DNA of 64,000 bases from Xanthomonas translucens pv. cerealis (GTDB lineage Bacteria > Pseudomonadota > Gammaproteobacteria > Xanthomonadales > Xanthomonadaceae). The notes beneath the pieces are model-generated. The model saw nothing but the letters and a program-made list of their open reading frames with translations, was not told the DNA's origin and did not search any database. Both the position numbers and the translations under genes were made by a program. Where the stretch lies: assembly GCF_006838285.1 (NCBI RefSeq), contig NZ_CP038228.1, positions 310,001 through 374,000 of the forward strand, read 5' to 3'. Position 1 is the first letter of the stretch; each line of letters starts with the position of its first letter. Below, piece by piece: positions 1 to 9,122 of the stretch.

Positions 1-165
1 TTGATCTACACAGCTTTGGCTAGCCTTGTATTGGTCGTTGGCATGAAAAGTCTTGGGGTTTTGGCGTGAGCGATATTGCTCGATACCTTCGCCAATTACG
101 CCTCCATAGATAAAAAATGCAGTGGCGATAATGATGATGGAAGGAAGGTCGAGTCTTAATTTCAT
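1..165 (-). CDS. N-terminal part of a small membrane-anchored protein (runs off the left edge)
   Basis: An ATG at 163-165 on the minus strand opens a frame that stays open to the window edge (55 codons, no stop). It begins MKLRLDLPS and has one hydrophobic helix at about residues 9-24 (IIIIATAFFIYGGVI), followed by a polar stretch with charged residues. This suggests an inner-membrane anchor with a periplasmic domain. I do not recognise the family. It lies just outside the relaxase module and points out of the window, so it probably belongs to the same mobile element. Confidence 0.5.
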   Translation of the reverse strand, partial: MKLRLDLPSIIIIATAFFIYGGVIGEGIEQYRSRQNPKTFHANDQYKASQSCVDQ

Positions 166-428
166 TGAAATTCTCTGTATGGAAGATCTTCATGTATTAG
201 CATGTATGCCTTCTTAGTCAAGATTTTTTTGATTTGCGATGTGATTTTTAGTTGCTAAGTTATTGCTTGGTATTAAATTAAGCCTTGGCCTTTTAAGGGT
301 ATTTGCTCTGGATCTTTGGGCATGTCTGTGGTGGATGATGGCTTGGTTTGATTCCATCAATTAGGCAGCGAAAAGCAGCGGAAATAGTGATCCCAAAAGC
401 CTTGCGCTTCTCAAAATCTAGAGAAAGT

Positions 429-451
429 GTTTCTCCAACATCAGGAGAAAC
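429..451 (+). promoter_or_regulatory. Inverted repeat covering the ribosome binding site of the first mob gene
   Basis: GTTTCTCC (429-436) and GGAGAAAC (444-451) are perfect 8-base inverted arms with a 7-base loop. The right arm contains the GGAG Shine-Dalgarno sequence two to nine bases before the ATG at 454. In RNA the hairpin would hide the ribosome binding site, and as DNA it could be an operator. Which of the two applies is inference. Confidence 0.45.
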
Positions 452-453
452 GC

Positions 454-1344
454 ATGGCCATTTACCACACCCGCATCAAAACTTACAGCCGAGCAAAGGG
501 GCACTCTGCGATCGCAGCCGCCGCCTATCGCGGCGGCTATCTGCTCACCGATCCCAAGTCAGGCGCGCGTCACGACTACCGGGGTAGGGCAGGCATCATC
601 CAATCGCGTTGCATGGCGCCAACTGGCTCACCGGCATGGGCGGACGACCCACAGCGCCTCTGGGCCGCTGTAGAAGCGGCAGAGCGACGCTGCAACAGCA
701 CCGTCTGCCGCGACTTTGCGGTTGCGCTGCCGCACGAATTCGATGACCCCAAGCGCTGGGAGTTGGTGCTCGATATCGCACATCGCCTGATTGAGCGCTT
801 TGGCTTTGCGTTGCAAGCGAGCCACCACCGACCGACGAAGGACGATGTGCGCTACTTCTATTGCCATCTGCTTGCCACGACACGGCGTATGGAAGCCTCT
901 GGTTTAACGCAGAAGACGCGCATTCTAGATGGGCGTATCAACGGCCTGGCTGAGATCCAATGGATTCGCGCCATGATCGCTGATCGGATCAATGCGCACC
1001 TTGAACAGGCCGGCATTGGCAAATCGGTTGAGCATCTGCCCTTGACGGAACGCTTGGAAGCGACGCGAGGCAACGGGATCTATGTCCAAGGACAAGCAAG
1101 CTTTGAGCAGCTTCTGTCCCGCTATCGCCAAGAGGGACGACTGTTGAGCGTGCCGGATGGCCACACGGCGGAACAGGCCCAGCGAGAGCGCCCAGGACCA
1201 GGCATGGATGCTTCTGCTTGTGAGACTTCGCTGGCGCAGGTGCCCATCATGCGGGCACCCGCTGGTGGGCTCAGTTCAAGTAGGGACGACGAAGCTCTGT
1301 CAACAATCCAGGCAGATCGAAGCGGCCATCAAGATAAGCATTGA
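454..1344 (+). pseudogene. Decayed MobA/MobL-family relaxase
   Basis: The product (about 297 residues from the ATG at 454) begins MAIYHTRIKTYSRAKGHSAI, followed by AAAAYRGGY, the N-terminal signature of MobA/MobL (MobQ-type) relaxases, which nick oriT and pilot plasmid or ICE DNA. It matches the intact relaxase at 3171 over the N-terminal domain but lacks the long C-terminal helical part. The metal-binding HxH motif, NHHVHLL in the intact copy, reads FYCHLL here, so one histidine is lost. The region between the second and third motifs is also shortened. The last 60 or so residues look like out-of-frame sequence. I call it a truncated, probably inactive duplicate; a residual DNA-binding role cannot be excluded. 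Confidence 0.7.
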
Positions 1345-1480
1345 GGGCGTCGGTCATGTGCTGGTCAACGCCAAAGCCGGCTGCATGCTGTTGGCTAATC
1401 CAGGAATCTACATGCTCTTGGCGCAATTGGATTTCTTGCTGGTCGAGGGGCGTAGCAGGGGAGTGTACGGAAGAAGGCAT
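1271..1480 (-). CDS. Small hypothetical protein, 69 residues
   Basis: The protein is rich in Gln, His, Leu and Asp and looks like a coding frame, with segments such as DQQEIQLRQEHVDSWI and ALNAYLDGRFDLPGLL that would form amphipathic helices. It overlaps the 3' end of the decayed relaxase on the opposite strand, which supports decay of that relaxase end. No membrane segment or signal peptide is visible. I do not recognise the family. It could be an orphan antitoxin-like or accessory protein of the mobile element. No clear Shine-Dalgarno sequence precedes the ATG, so the start is uncertain. Confidence 0.45.
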   Translation of the reverse strand: MPSSVHSPATPLDQQEIQLRQEHVDSWISQQHAAGFGVDQHMTDALNAYLDGRFDLPGLLTELRRPYLN

Positions 1481-1568
1481 GATGACGAATCCAGTGTTGA
1501 GGTTTTTCGATTCGTAGCAGAGAAGGCTTCGCCGTCAAGCCCAGTCGCCTAGCCCAGTGGTTGCTTGG

Positions 1569-1961
1569 TCAGAGCTTCAACTTCTCATTGACCGCCTGAC
1601 TGACCAGCTCATACCACTTGTTCATTTCTGTCTCGTTGCCGAACTTGATCGTCCAAACCGGATGATCGATGTCGCGAACATTGAGCGTCAGCGTGCCTTG
1701 GTGACGCGAGTTGTGCCAATGCTTTTCCCAGGAGCGAACATCGCCCAATCGATAGGTCTTGATTACTCCTCCAACCTCCACCTTGATTGACGAGTTCTCA
1801 GTCGACAAGGCAATTTGCGTTTTTTTGTAGCGATGAAATCGCTGAAAGCCCTGGTTGAACGCAACATTGTTCCGCTGCTTTTCCAAGGACTTGATGACAG
1901 CAAAGGCGCCAACAGCTGCAGCACCCGAAGTAAGCAAGAGAAGGAACGTTCCAACTGTCAT
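1569..1961 (-). CDS. Membrane-anchored protein of unknown function, 130 residues
   Basis: I chose the ATG at 1961, which gives MTVGTFLLLLTSGAAAVGAF, an N-terminal hydrophobic helix at residues 2-21. A soluble domain follows, containing TYRLGDVRSWEKHWHNS, then LTLNVRDIDHPVWTIKF, and ending in a helix (NKWYELVSQAVNEKLKL). The compact beta-rich part with a conserved WxI pattern resembles small DUF4755-like proteins of mobile elements, but I cannot assign it firmly. The longer upstream frame overlaps the lipoprotein gene at 2006 and is not needed. It is probably cotranscribed with that lipoprotein gene. Confidence 0.6.
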   Translation of the reverse strand: MTVGTFLLLLTSGAAAVGAFAVIKSLEKQRNNVAFNQGFQRFHRYKKTQIALSTENSSIKVEVGGVIKTYRLGDVRSWEKHWHNSRHQGTLTLNVRDIDHPVWTIKFGNETEMNKWYELVSQAVNEKLKL

Positions 1962-2005
1962 AGAAGCTCCGAAGCGAAGAAGAAGAGGGCTGAGAGTCGG
2001 TGGGC

Positions 2006-2317
2006 TTACTGGACGCGGCCAGTCACTTTCCAGGCGCCGCCCACCTTGGTGAAGGTGTAGACCCCGTCCATCTGATGACCAAAGTCGCGCCCCATGGCTT
2101 CCACCTTGGCGCTGGCATCGCATGTGTAGCCAGGCGCCCCTTCGGCCTTGGTGCATTGGTTGCTATCAAAGTCTTCGATCCGTGCCTCATCGTTGCTGTT
2201 CTGTTTGACGAACTGCAAGAAGGCAAATTCCCGCTCAGTTTGCGATGGTCGACCTCCCGAGCAACCAGCCATGAAGACGATCAACATCCCGACAACGGCA
2301 AGGCGTGCTTTGCGCAT
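2006..2317 (-). CDS. Small predicted lipoprotein, 103 residues
   Basis: The N-terminus MRKARLAVVGMLIVFMAGCSGG is a type II signal peptide with lipobox MAGC, so the mature protein would be acylated at Cys19. The remaining 84 residues are polar, with a second Cys pair and a beta-rich end (YTFTKVGGAWKVTGRVQ) typical of small periplasmic lipoproteins. The membrane-anchored gene follows 44 bases downstream on the same strand, so the two probably form a transcription unit. Entry exclusion or envelope accessory function in a conjugative element is possible, but nothing in the sequence proves it. Confidence 0.65.
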   Translation of the reverse strand: MRKARLAVVGMLIVFMAGCSGGRPSQTEREFAFLQFVKQNSNDEARIEDFDSNQCTKAEGAPGYTCDASAKVEAMGRDFGHQMDGVYTFTKVGGAWKVTGRVQ

Positions 2318-2440
2318 ACAAATTCCTAAGAGTGAGAGGGCGGTGCCTCGGCAATGGCCAGGCTTGAACTTGACGCGCGGTCATGTTACTGAAAAAGTAA
2401 CAGACACCACAAGTGGGAGGCGCCATGCTCGTTCGTCACA

Positions 2441-2797
2441 TTGCATGCCTGTGGTCACGTTTTGCATCCGAAAGACGCTCGCCTCATCTTTGCCAACCGC
2501 CTAAGACAGGCACGCCTGGCTGCTGGGCTGACCCAAGAAGCCTTAGGGGTGGCAGCCGGGGTAGCCGCTGAGGTGGCCCGCACGCGGATCAATCGCTACG
2601 AGCACGGCGTCAACGAGTGCGACTTACGCACCGCCAAGCGTCTTGCCGAGGCATTGAACATGCCGCTGGCCGCGCTCTATGCGGAGACCGATGAGATCGC
2701 TGAGGCAATCACAGCGCTGGCGAAGCTTTCTCTGGATGAGCAGCGCGAAGTGTTAGTCGAGTTGCAGCGCAAAGCTGCAACCAAAAGGTCGGCGTAG
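2441..2797 (+). CDS. XRE-family transcriptional regulator
   Basis: A Cro/C1-type helix-turn-helix occupies about residues 15-75 (RLRQARLAAGLTQEALG, then INRYEHGVNECDLRTAKRLA, then ALNMPLAALYAE). The C-terminal 35 residues form a charged helix likely used for dimerisation. The first possible start in frame is a TTG at 2441, with another TTG at 2462, so the true start is uncertain. The gene is divergent from the lipoprotein gene and upstream of the oriT-mobA region. A role in controlling the mobilisation module is plausible from its position only. Confidence 0.75.
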   Translation: MHACGHVLHPKDARLIFANRLRQARLAAGLTQEALGVAAGVAAEVARTRINRYEHGVNECDLRTAKRLAEALNMPLAALYAETDEIAEAITALAKLSLDEQREVLVELQRKAATKRSA

Positions 2798-3170
2798 GCC
2801 GGCGTCGTCGGGCGATGCGATCCAAAGCAAATCAGATTTGTTTATATTTCATTCATGTTTGTAAAGGGGCCTTCGCTGGCATTTTTTTCGCGCGCGCGAG
2901 TGCTTTGGTTGCGAGCGTTCGCCTCGGATGCGGCATAACCCCAAATCTGAAAGCAAGAGCGCACTGATGGTTTTCGATTCTCGAAAACCGTGCGCTGCCG
3001 CTGGCGCGTCGGTGCGGTGGCCGTTGGCCACCTCGTTGATCGGCTTGCCCCGCTCAACAGATCAAAAACTCTGAGATTTTGGGCACACAAACGCCACTGC
3101 CATCGGCGCCTAGACAACTCAAAAATGCTCTTGTTCTATGTTTTCTCCACAAACATGAATAGGGGTCTAG
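2798..3170 (+). other. Non-coding stretch before mobA, with candidate oriT
   Basis: This 373-base region has no convincing gene. It contains an alternating GC palindrome near 2889-2900, a strong inverted repeat at 2969-2989 (listed separately) and A/T-rich sequence just before the relaxase start. Position directly upstream of a MobQ relaxase is where oriT lies in RSF1010-type systems. Confidence 0.5.
2969..2989 (+). other. Candidate oriT hairpin of the MobA relaxase
   Basis: GGTTTTCGA (2969-2977) and TCGAAAACC (2981-2989) form a perfect 9-base inverted repeat with a 3-base loop. It is followed immediately by GTGCGCTGCCGC. RSF1010-type oriT has the same layout: an inverted repeat ending in AAACC, then a short spacer and a TGCGCC-like nick region read by MobA. 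The nick position cannot be fixed from sequence alone. Confidence 0.55.
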
Positions 3171-4811
3171 ATGGCTATTTATCACTCACACATGAAATCT
3201 TTTGGTCGCGGTAAAGGGGACTCATCCGTCGCGGCAGCAGCTTACCGAGCGGGCTTTGATCTGGTCGACGAGGCGACCGGGCTGCGCCACGAATACTCGC
3301 GCCGGCATGGCGTGGCCTTCGCCCAGATGCTTGCACCCAAGGGCGCGCCCAGTTGGTGCCTAGATGCCGAGAAGTTCTGGAACGCCAATGAAGCGGCTGA
3401 GACCAGAAAGAACGCGCTTGTGGCTCGCGAGGTGGAGGTCGCGCTCCCGCAAAGCCTCACCGATGAACAGCGCAAGGATCTGGCATTGAGCCTTGGGCAA
3501 CTGCTGGTCGATCGCCACCAGGTCGCCGTGCTGGTCGCAGTCCACTTACCCAGTCGCGATGGAGACCGGCGCAACCACCATGTCCACCTTCTGATGTCTT
3601 CGCGCCAGGTCGGGCCTAACGGCTTCGGTGAGCGCGCAGGAACGGAGTTCGATGCCAGGCAAGGGGAGGGCACGCGCGCGGTGCGAGCGCTTCGCAAAGA
3701 GATTGCAGCCGAAATCAACCGGCACCTTCGAAAAGCGGGCATTCAGAAGACCGTTGACCCAAGAACGCTCCAAGCCCAGGCCCGGGAAGCAGCCATGAAC
3801 GGAGATTTCGAGCGCGCCCGGGAACTGACGCGCCGTCCTGGCAAGCACATGGGCAAAGCCAAGGTCGCGTTGATGAGAAAAACCAACTTCACGGCAGAAG
3901 TGCAGGGCCGAGGCGGGGCAGACGCAGCCATTGCGCTCTCGAACATCGTTGCCGCGCACATGAAGGCCAGTGGTACACTTTTGCAGCCGGTCCCCCCGTC
4001 ACACAGTCACGCGTCAGCACTTCGAGACCGGGCTAGAGCACAGACCTCAGCAGGGAGCAAAAAGCACCCCGCACACGTTAGAGCGCGAGTTGCTGAGCGC
4101 GTCCAGCAGATCAAAGAACGCTTGGCCCGCCAACCCGCCCCCCGCCCAGGGCTCTACACCCCTTACAGTGGACAAGCGCGGTATCTCAGTAAGGTGACGC
4201 GTCTGGCTCGCTCCTCGGGCCGACAAGACGCCGAGGTCCTAAACCAAGAGGCGCAGCTGATCGAAGATTGGCTTGAAGCCCAGCGAGAAGTAGCGCAGCA
4301 GTCTTTGGAAGTGCTTCGCCAGATCCCAGGCATCCAGATTGAGCCAGATTTCGAGCGTGCTTACGCCACGCTTGTTTGCCGGCGAGTCGATAGCTATCCC
4401 ACCAAACCGTTCCTCTTCGAGGACACCGAGGTTTTGGCCCGCTCAATCAGCAAGTATGCGCACACCTTGGTGCGGCCTTACAAAGCACGCATGGCAGTGC
4501 TCGATGCACAGGCCAAGCTTGCCGAGCAAGAGGGCGATCCAGACACGAAAGTGGTGGCAAGAGCCAGGCAGCGTCTAGCGCGAGAGAAGAGGCATGTATC
4601 GCCTCGAATCCAAGCGATCCAGCAGTGGCGCATCAAGAAGGCCCGAAAGGTGATGGTGGAAGCGGCTGAGGCCTTGGAGAAAAAATTCAAAATGCCATCG
4701 ATCGAAGCGCCAACGCCCGAGACAACGGTTGGTGATGTGCCCCCACATGAGGTCGAAGGCAAAGGGGGGAGCTGGGAGTTGAGGTTTCGGCCGCCAAAAC
4801 CATCTCTTTAA
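3171..4811 (+). CDS. MobA/MobL-family relaxase
   Basis: This 546-residue protein would nick at oriT and stay covalently bound to the transferred strand. The N-terminal relaxase domain (about 1-220) starts MAIYHSHMKSFGRGKGDSSV, contains AAAAYRAGF, and has the metal-binding motif RRNHHVHLLMSSR near residue 138. Residues 300-520 are mostly charged helices, including a long basic coiled region (ARARQRLAREKRHVSPRI), probably for DNA binding or partner contact. The start is placed at the ATG giving the family-typical MAIYH. A candidate oriT lies 180 bases upstream. No coupling protein or T4SS gene is in the window, so the element is at least mobilisable. Its decayed paralogue is at 454. Confidence 0.88.
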   Translation: MAIYHSHMKSFGRGKGDSSVAAAAYRAGFDLVDEATGLRHEYSRRHGVAFAQMLAPKGAPSWCLDAEKFWNANEAAETRKNALVAREVEVALPQSLTDEQRKDLALSLGQLLVDRHQVAVLVAVHLPSRDGDRRNHHVHLLMSSRQVGPNGFGERAGTEFDARQGEGTRAVRALRKEIAAEINRHLRKAGIQKTVDPRTLQAQAREAAMNGDFERARELTRRPGKHMGKAKVALMRKTNFTAEVQGRGGADAAIALSNIVAAHMKASGTLLQPVPPSHSHASALRDRARAQTSAGSKKHPAHVRARVAERVQQIKERLARQPAPRPGLYTPYSGQARYLSKVTRLARSSGRQDAEVLNQEAQLIEDWLEAQREVAQQSLEVLRQIPGIQIEPDFERAYATLVCRRVDSYPTKPFLFEDTEVLARSISKYAHTLVRPYKARMAVLDAQAKLAEQEGDPDTKVVARARQRLAREKRHVSPRIQAIQQWRIKKARKVMVEAAEALEKKFKMPSIEAPTPETTVGDVPPHEVEGKGGSWELRFRPPKPSL

Positions 4812-4888
4812 CCTGCGAACGAGCACGTAGATGAAACACAGCTCTGTCGTCCAATAAGCCGGCAGAGCTTAGAAAGTGAGTGTGTCAG

Positions 4889-5356
4889 CTACTCAATTCC
4901 GAGAAGTTTTGGGCCCAGACCCTTCTGTGGTGCCAGCTCAACATAGAGATCGCGGCGTCCTACGATCACGGCTAGCATAGGACGCCCATCTTGACGCAAG
5001 CCAGCCAATCGATTCCACTCTGAGCGATCGAGCCCCGAAGGCTGCGGGTTGTCCTCTGGGTGCGTGTGCCACTCGCCCAGGTAACGCACCGTGCCTTTGC
5101 TTGCATTCCACCTGGCCAAGGCGATGGCTTGATGGCCAAACGGCATGCGCTCGAACAGCGTGCGAAAGCGCTTATCCCACTTCGTCGGGGTAGTGGCTTG
5201 CTCGATGAGCATGTGGTTGCCATGGACCGTTCCTAGAAGCAGCCCTCCGGCTTCTGCGTCAGTCGCATCGCGCTGGGTGTGGTCTTGAAAGACGGCAAGG
5301 GTGCGCTCGGAAAAATGGACCAAGGTTTGTCGATCGAATGTTCCCCATGCGCTCAT
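4889..5356 (-). CDS. cap3: Cap3, JAB/MPN deubiquitinase-like peptidase of type II CBASS
   Basis: The 155-residue protein has the JAMM zinc motif: GEWHTHPEDNPQPSGLD gives HxH plus SxxD with the expected spacing, and an upstream Glu (EAGGLLLG). In type II CBASS, Cap3 cleaves the conjugate that Cap2 makes between the cyclase C-terminus and a target, so it tunes or resets activation (family knowledge). The start at 5356 makes ATGA overlap with the stop of cap2, which shows translational coupling; an in-frame start 18 bases upstream is less likely. It is the last gene of the operon. Confidence 0.9.
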   Translation of the reverse strand: MSAWGTFDRQTLVHFSERTLAVFQDHTQRDATDAEAGGLLLGTVHGNHMLIEQATTPTKWDKRFRTLFERMPFGHQAIALARWNASKGTVRYLGEWHTHPEDNPQPSGLDRSEWNRLAGLRQDGRPMLAVIVGRRDLYVELAPQKGLGPKLLGIE

Positions 5357-6987
5357 GAATGGCATACGGGGCAACCCTCATGGGCTGGGAGATCGCAATC
5401 CGCCGTTGCTAACTCAAACGCTTGATCGGTGACGCGGGTGCGAAATGAAGGAGTGGAGACGCCGTTAGCCCAATCGACCGCGAGTTCGGTTCCGAGGCTT
5501 GCCGCCTGGACAGAGACTGTGGCGGGGAAGGGCACATACAGGCCTTCGCATCCTTGTCCGGCAAGTGTGGTCGGCAATTCGCCTTGGACGGACGGGAAGG
5601 CGCCGTCTCGAGTGTGGTGCCAGATGCAGCGATAGCATGGACTCGCGCCTTTCTTGGCCAGCAAGGCTCGAACAGCAGTTCCTGTTCCTTCAATCCAGAC
5701 AGTCAGGATGTCGGTCAAGTCTCGATAATGTGCACTCAGCCAATGGCCTAAGGCTTCTTCGCCCGTGGCATCAATCAAAAGATCCAGATGTTCGAAGTGA
5801 GCAGCCCTGACATCGCTAGGGATATCTCTGAGAAGTGCTCCTGGTGCCAGGCGTCTAAGTTCCCCAGCCATGGCGGTAGCCTTGTTGTCGAGCAAGCTTG
5901 GAAACCCCAAGCGATGTCGCCCGATGTTCTGAGGTAGGAATAGATCAGGATCGATAAGCGTTAGCTCACCGCCACTGGTGCCAGCGCCAGCTTTGACCAG
6001 CATGTCGGCCAGGTATCCACCAATGGTTCCGCAACCGACAAGCGCGATCCTCTTCCCTGCAAGCGTCCGGCGCTTGGGTGTATTGCGCTCAGCTAAATAG
6101 CGGTCATCAATCCTCAGCATGGAGAGCGGCTTGATCCTGAGTTGATAAGTGGGATCTCGGCGCTCAGCCAGCTTCTTGCAAGGTGCGCGCTTGGCGCGAT
6201 CAAATAGCACACCGAAAGCGTAGGTCATCAAGGGCGACTCGATGATCACAAGCAAGTGATTTGCTTTGTTCGCTTCTGCCGTGTAGATGCTCTGATGAAT
6301 TCTCCGACGGCAGTTGACATCCAGTGTGCTTTGCCAATTCAGCACATCTCGCAAGCACATTGGTGGCCAGTTCACTATCAGTGGGCGAGGTTGCGCATCC
6401 GTCTTGATTCGCACGCAGCTCGCCTTACGCACATTGGCTTTCCAGTGCATGGCATTGAGCTTCTTGGTCGTGCGCTCCGGTTCGTCGGTGACTGTCCAGA
6501 TATCCTTGCCATCCTTCCTTTCTTCGATGGTGCAATGCATCTTTCCCAGGCGATCGCCTTGGATGTCACTAAAGCACCAGCCGTTCCCTCCCCAATAGGC
6601 GAAAAATTCTTCAGCCAGGTCATCGACCATCTCCCCCCTCATGATCTGAGTCAGCACGTGCTGGGCTCGATCGAGGCAAGCTAACGACTGGCTGACGGGA
6701 TTGAAGATGTCTAAGACGACGGTGCCGGTTGCGATATAGCACAGCTCGCCTTGCCCATTGAGGTGCGGGACCGGGCGGCCGGATAGCTCTTTGGGAAGTT
6801 CAAGCAGCCTAATTTTAGGAAAAGCAAACAGCTCTGGATCGAGCTGAATCTCGCACGGGATGTCTTGATTGCTTGGAGAGCTTAGGTGGCCATGGAGGAG
6901 GAATCGGCCGTTTGGGGCCTTGCCAGCGAAGACAAAACCACGCGGCGCGAACGCCTTGATCACCGCGTTGACTTGGTTCGCGCTCAT
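5353..6987 (-). CDS. cap2: Cap2, fused E2-E1 (ThiF) ubiquitin-transfer-like enzyme of type II CBASS
   Basis: Cap2 activates the cyclase C-terminus and conjugates it to targets, priming cGAMP synthesis. The N-terminal E2-like part (about 1-160) contains the likely catalytic Cys in [11 protein letters not shown]. The C-terminal E1/ThiF domain (about 305-544) has the nucleotide-binding loop [15 protein letters not shown], then LTLIDPDLF, and two CxxC pairs (CYRC and the terminal CPVC). At 544 residues it has normal length for the fusion. Its ATG overlaps the cyclase stop by four bases (6984-6987), and its stop overlaps the cap3 start, so cyclase, cap2 and cap3 are tightly coupled. Confidence 0.92.
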   Translation of the reverse strand: MSANQVNAVIKAFAPRGFVFAGKAPNGRFLLHGHLSSPSNQDIPCEIQLDPELFAFPKIRLLELPKELSGRPVPHLNGQGELCYIATGTVVLDIFNPVSQSLACLDRAQHVLTQIMRGEMVDDLAEEFFAYWGGNGWCFSDIQGDRLGKMHCTIEERKDGKDIWTVTDEPERTTKKLNAMHWKANVRKASCVRIKTDAQPRPLIVNWPPMCLRDVLNWQSTLDVNCRRRIHQSIYTAEANKANHLLVIIESPLMTYAFGVLFDRAKRAPCKKLAERRDPTYQLRIKPLSMLRIDDRYLAERNTPKRRTLAGKRIALVGCGTIGGYLADMLVKAGAGTSGGELTLIDPDLFLPQNIGRHRLGFPSLLDNKATAMAGELRRLAPGALLRDIPSDVRAAHFEHLDLLIDATGEEALGHWLSAHYRDLTDILTVWIEGTGTAVRALLAKKGASPCYRCIWHHTRDGAFPSVQGELPTTLAGQGCEGLYVPFPATVSVQAASLGTELAVDWANGVSTPSFRTRVTDQAFELATADCDLPAHEGCPVCHS

Positions 6988-8120
6988 CCAGCCTTGGAAC
7001 GCCCGATCAGTTCGCTTGGGCCAGCGACGGCGGAGGACGATGCGATGCTGCTGGCGACGGAGACGATCCTGACCCTCTCCGGATCATCGGGGAACCGGAC
7101 ACCAAATTCTTGGCGCATCCAAGCGCAGGATTGCGAAGCATTAGACGCATGAATTGCACCGCGCAGCATGACCGCAAAGTTCTCGAAGGCCTTCGCTGCG
7201 TTTTCAACGCCTGCCGCACCCAATCGCCCGGTCAGGGATTCGTTCGTGTTCGCCGGATTGTTCACCCCTGCGCGTAGGGCGCCAGGAAGCTTCTCGACGA
7301 CGGAGAGCAAAGCCATGTCATCACGGCCATCGTGCTTTTCGAACAGTGGTGCTGCCGCTGCCATCAGAAGGATCGAAGCCGGACCGCCGCTCTCCCAGTG
7401 CCAATCCCGGTAAGCCTTGAGATAGCGAACCGTGCGACGGAACTGCTCTCCCTTCGCCTCGACTTCGCCCAAGAACCACTCCTTGACCGGCCGAGGATCG
7501 GAGGCCATCCAGTTTTCCTTACGATGGGCGAGCAGCACTTTGTCACGCGGCAGTGCTGTCCAGACATCTTCCTCCTCAGCGAAGGAGAGCGCATCCATGG
7601 TCAGCCCACGGCTCTCAAAAGCCTTAGCCAGAGTGACGAACTCTTCGTCAGGAATGGCGTAAAGCGGGATGTCGATATGGGCGTCCTTGGCGATCACGAT
7701 CCGGATGCAGGTGTCCTTATCGGTGATCAGCTGCCACTGGTTCTGGTCGACCAAGGGTTGGAGCGCTGCTTCTGCGGCTTGGAAGAAGACCCCGGCCGCA
7801 ACGCTGGGCCGGTTGCTCTGCGAGACGAAGCTCATGGGCAGGTAGCAGCCATCATCGACATCAGCTTGCTGTGGGGGCTTGGCAGGTGCGTTGAGGGTCT
7901 TGTAGGCCCATGACCCTTGGGTGAAAAATCGAGGGGTTGGCACTTGGCCAGGATAGCCACGTGCTCTGAGGACCGCTGGGATGCCTTCTCTCAGGCAGTT
8001 ACGGACATCCAGGCGTGCTTGGGCAATGTAGGTGCGTTGCGCCTCTTCCAAGTCCAGCGCGCCATGCAGACAGGTCCGATTTTCAACGGTAGTGAATAAC
8101 AGCGGGCTCAAGTTCAGCAT
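6984..8120 (-). CDS. DncV-like CD-NTase (cyclic GMP-AMP synthase type) of CBASS
   Basis: This is the signal-making enzyme of the operon, 378 residues. The nucleotidyltransferase core shows [11 protein letters not shown] (GS motif), then [12 protein letters not shown] with the first two metal-binding Asp residues, and [11 protein letters not shown] with the third. This arrangement (GSxxYxTLN, DIDDGxYLP) is the DncV subgroup, whose members mainly make 3',3'-cGAMP; the product here is inferred. The C-terminus ends in small residues (GRSKAG), consistent with use as a ubiquitin-like donor tail by Cap2. Its neighbours CapV, Cap2 and Cap3 reproduce the Vibrio cholerae El Tor operon order. Confidence 0.92.
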   Translation of the reverse strand: MLNLSPLLFTTVENRTCLHGALDLEEAQRTYIAQARLDVRNCLREGIPAVLRARGYPGQVPTPRFFTQGSWAYKTLNAPAKPPQQADVDDGCYLPMSFVSQSNRPSVAAGVFFQAAEAALQPLVDQNQWQLITDKDTCIRIVIAKDAHIDIPLYAIPDEEFVTLAKAFESRGLTMDALSFAEEEDVWTALPRDKVLLAHRKENWMASDPRPVKEWFLGEVEAKGEQFRRTVRYLKAYRDWHWESGGPASILLMAAAAPLFEKHDGRDDMALLSVVEKLPGALRAGVNNPANTNESLTGRLGAAGVENAAKAFENFAVMLRGAIHASNASQSCAWMRQEFGVRFPDDPERVRIVSVASSIASSSAVAGPSELIGRSKAG

Positions 8121-8129
8121 GGTCGCCTC

Positions 8130-9116
8130 CTAAGCGTTCTTGTGAGAGCCGTGATAGAAGCGGGGCGCGGCGGCTTGGTGATCGCGGAATGGCCGGAATG
8201 CCAGATCCCCAATGGCGCGCTGCGCTGCATGGCTGCCTCGATCTTTCAGGGTGTTCGTCGCAGCAATCGAGACTCGATCCAGCGCTTTGACGTCCTTGCT
8301 CTGGTCCGGAGTGGCTTGGTCATCGATTTTGTAGTAGTCCGCACCCAAGGTATGCCCCAGCAAGTGATGGACCGACGACTCTTGGGCTGAGATCACCAGA
8401 TCGAACAACCCGCCACGCCATTTGCCGAAGCCGCGATCCAGACTGGCGTTTCCGCGCACGGTGGAGCCTACGGTCATGGTGCCAATCGAAAGCACCCGAA
8501 CTTTTACGTTTGGATCGGTAGCGAGGAAGTGGCGTGCCTCATGGAGACCAAACAGGCCAGGTGCGTTGCCCACCAAGCCACCATCAGCAAACACGCCTCG
8601 CTCATTACGCGCGAGCGGGAAGTAGACCGGCGCTGCTGCGGTTGCCAAGGCCACATCCATCACTTTAAGGCGATGGTCCAATTCGAAGCTGGGGTGATGG
8701 GGTGTTTTAAAGAACTGTCCTTTGCCGGTGGAGTAGTTCACAGCAGGGATCAGCACGGGGTGCTTGAGGTCGCCAAGCGTGGTCTCGCCAAAGCGCTCCG
8801 CCAGAACCTCACGCAGCCCGTCAGGGTTGTGCTTGGCGATAAGCCAGAAGCCAAGCAGCCGCCTTGCCAAGCTGCGAGAGCCGAAGATGCGCCCGCCGTG
8901 CTTTTCAAAAAGGTCTTTCAGCTCGCTCGCGGGGATCTCGTTGGCCAGCCCTAAGGCCAACATCCCGCCCGCCGACGTGCCGCAGATCAGATCAAAATGC
9001 TGGGCAATCGGGCGCCCGAGCACCTGTTCCAGTTCGGCCAGGACCGTGGCGGTATACAGGCCACGGTAGCCACCGCCCGAAAGGGCCAGCACGTGGAGGG
9101 GCGGGACATGGTCCAT
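8130..9116 (-). CDS. capV: CapV, cyclic-nucleotide-activated patatin phospholipase, CBASS effector
   Basis: The 328-residue protein is a patatin-like lipase. The oxyanion motif is LALSGGGYRGLY (about residues 11-22), the nucleophile Ser is in GTSAGG (about 46-51), and the Asp of the dyad is in VFADGGLVGNAPG (about 198-210). In type II-A CBASS, CapV is allosterically activated by 3',3'-cGAMP, degrades membrane phospholipids and kills the infected cell. It is followed by the cyclase after nine bases and preceded by the DUF2188 gene after six bases. Length and motif spacing are normal, so the effector should be active. Confidence 0.93.
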   Translation of the reverse strand: MDHVPPLHVLALSGGGYRGLYTATVLAELEQVLGRPIAQHFDLICGTSAGGMLALGLANEIPASELKDLFEKHGGRIFGSRSLARRLLGFWLIAKHNPDGLREVLAERFGETTLGDLKHPVLIPAVNYSTGKGQFFKTPHHPSFELDHRLKVMDVALATAAAPVYFPLARNERGVFADGGLVGNAPGLFGLHEARHFLATDPNVKVRVLSIGTMTVGSTVRGNASLDRGFGKWRGGLFDLVISAQESSVHHLLGHTLGADYYKIDDQATPDQSKDVKALDRVSIAATNTLKDRGSHAAQRAIGDLAFRPFRDHQAAAPRFYHGSHKNA

Positions 9117-9122
9117 GGCGTC

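Noticed and set aside
4840..4869. Inverted repeat AGCTCTG/CAGAGCT between mobA and cap3 as a bidirectional terminator
   Set aside because: The stem is only 7 bases with a 16-base loop and no T-run on either side.
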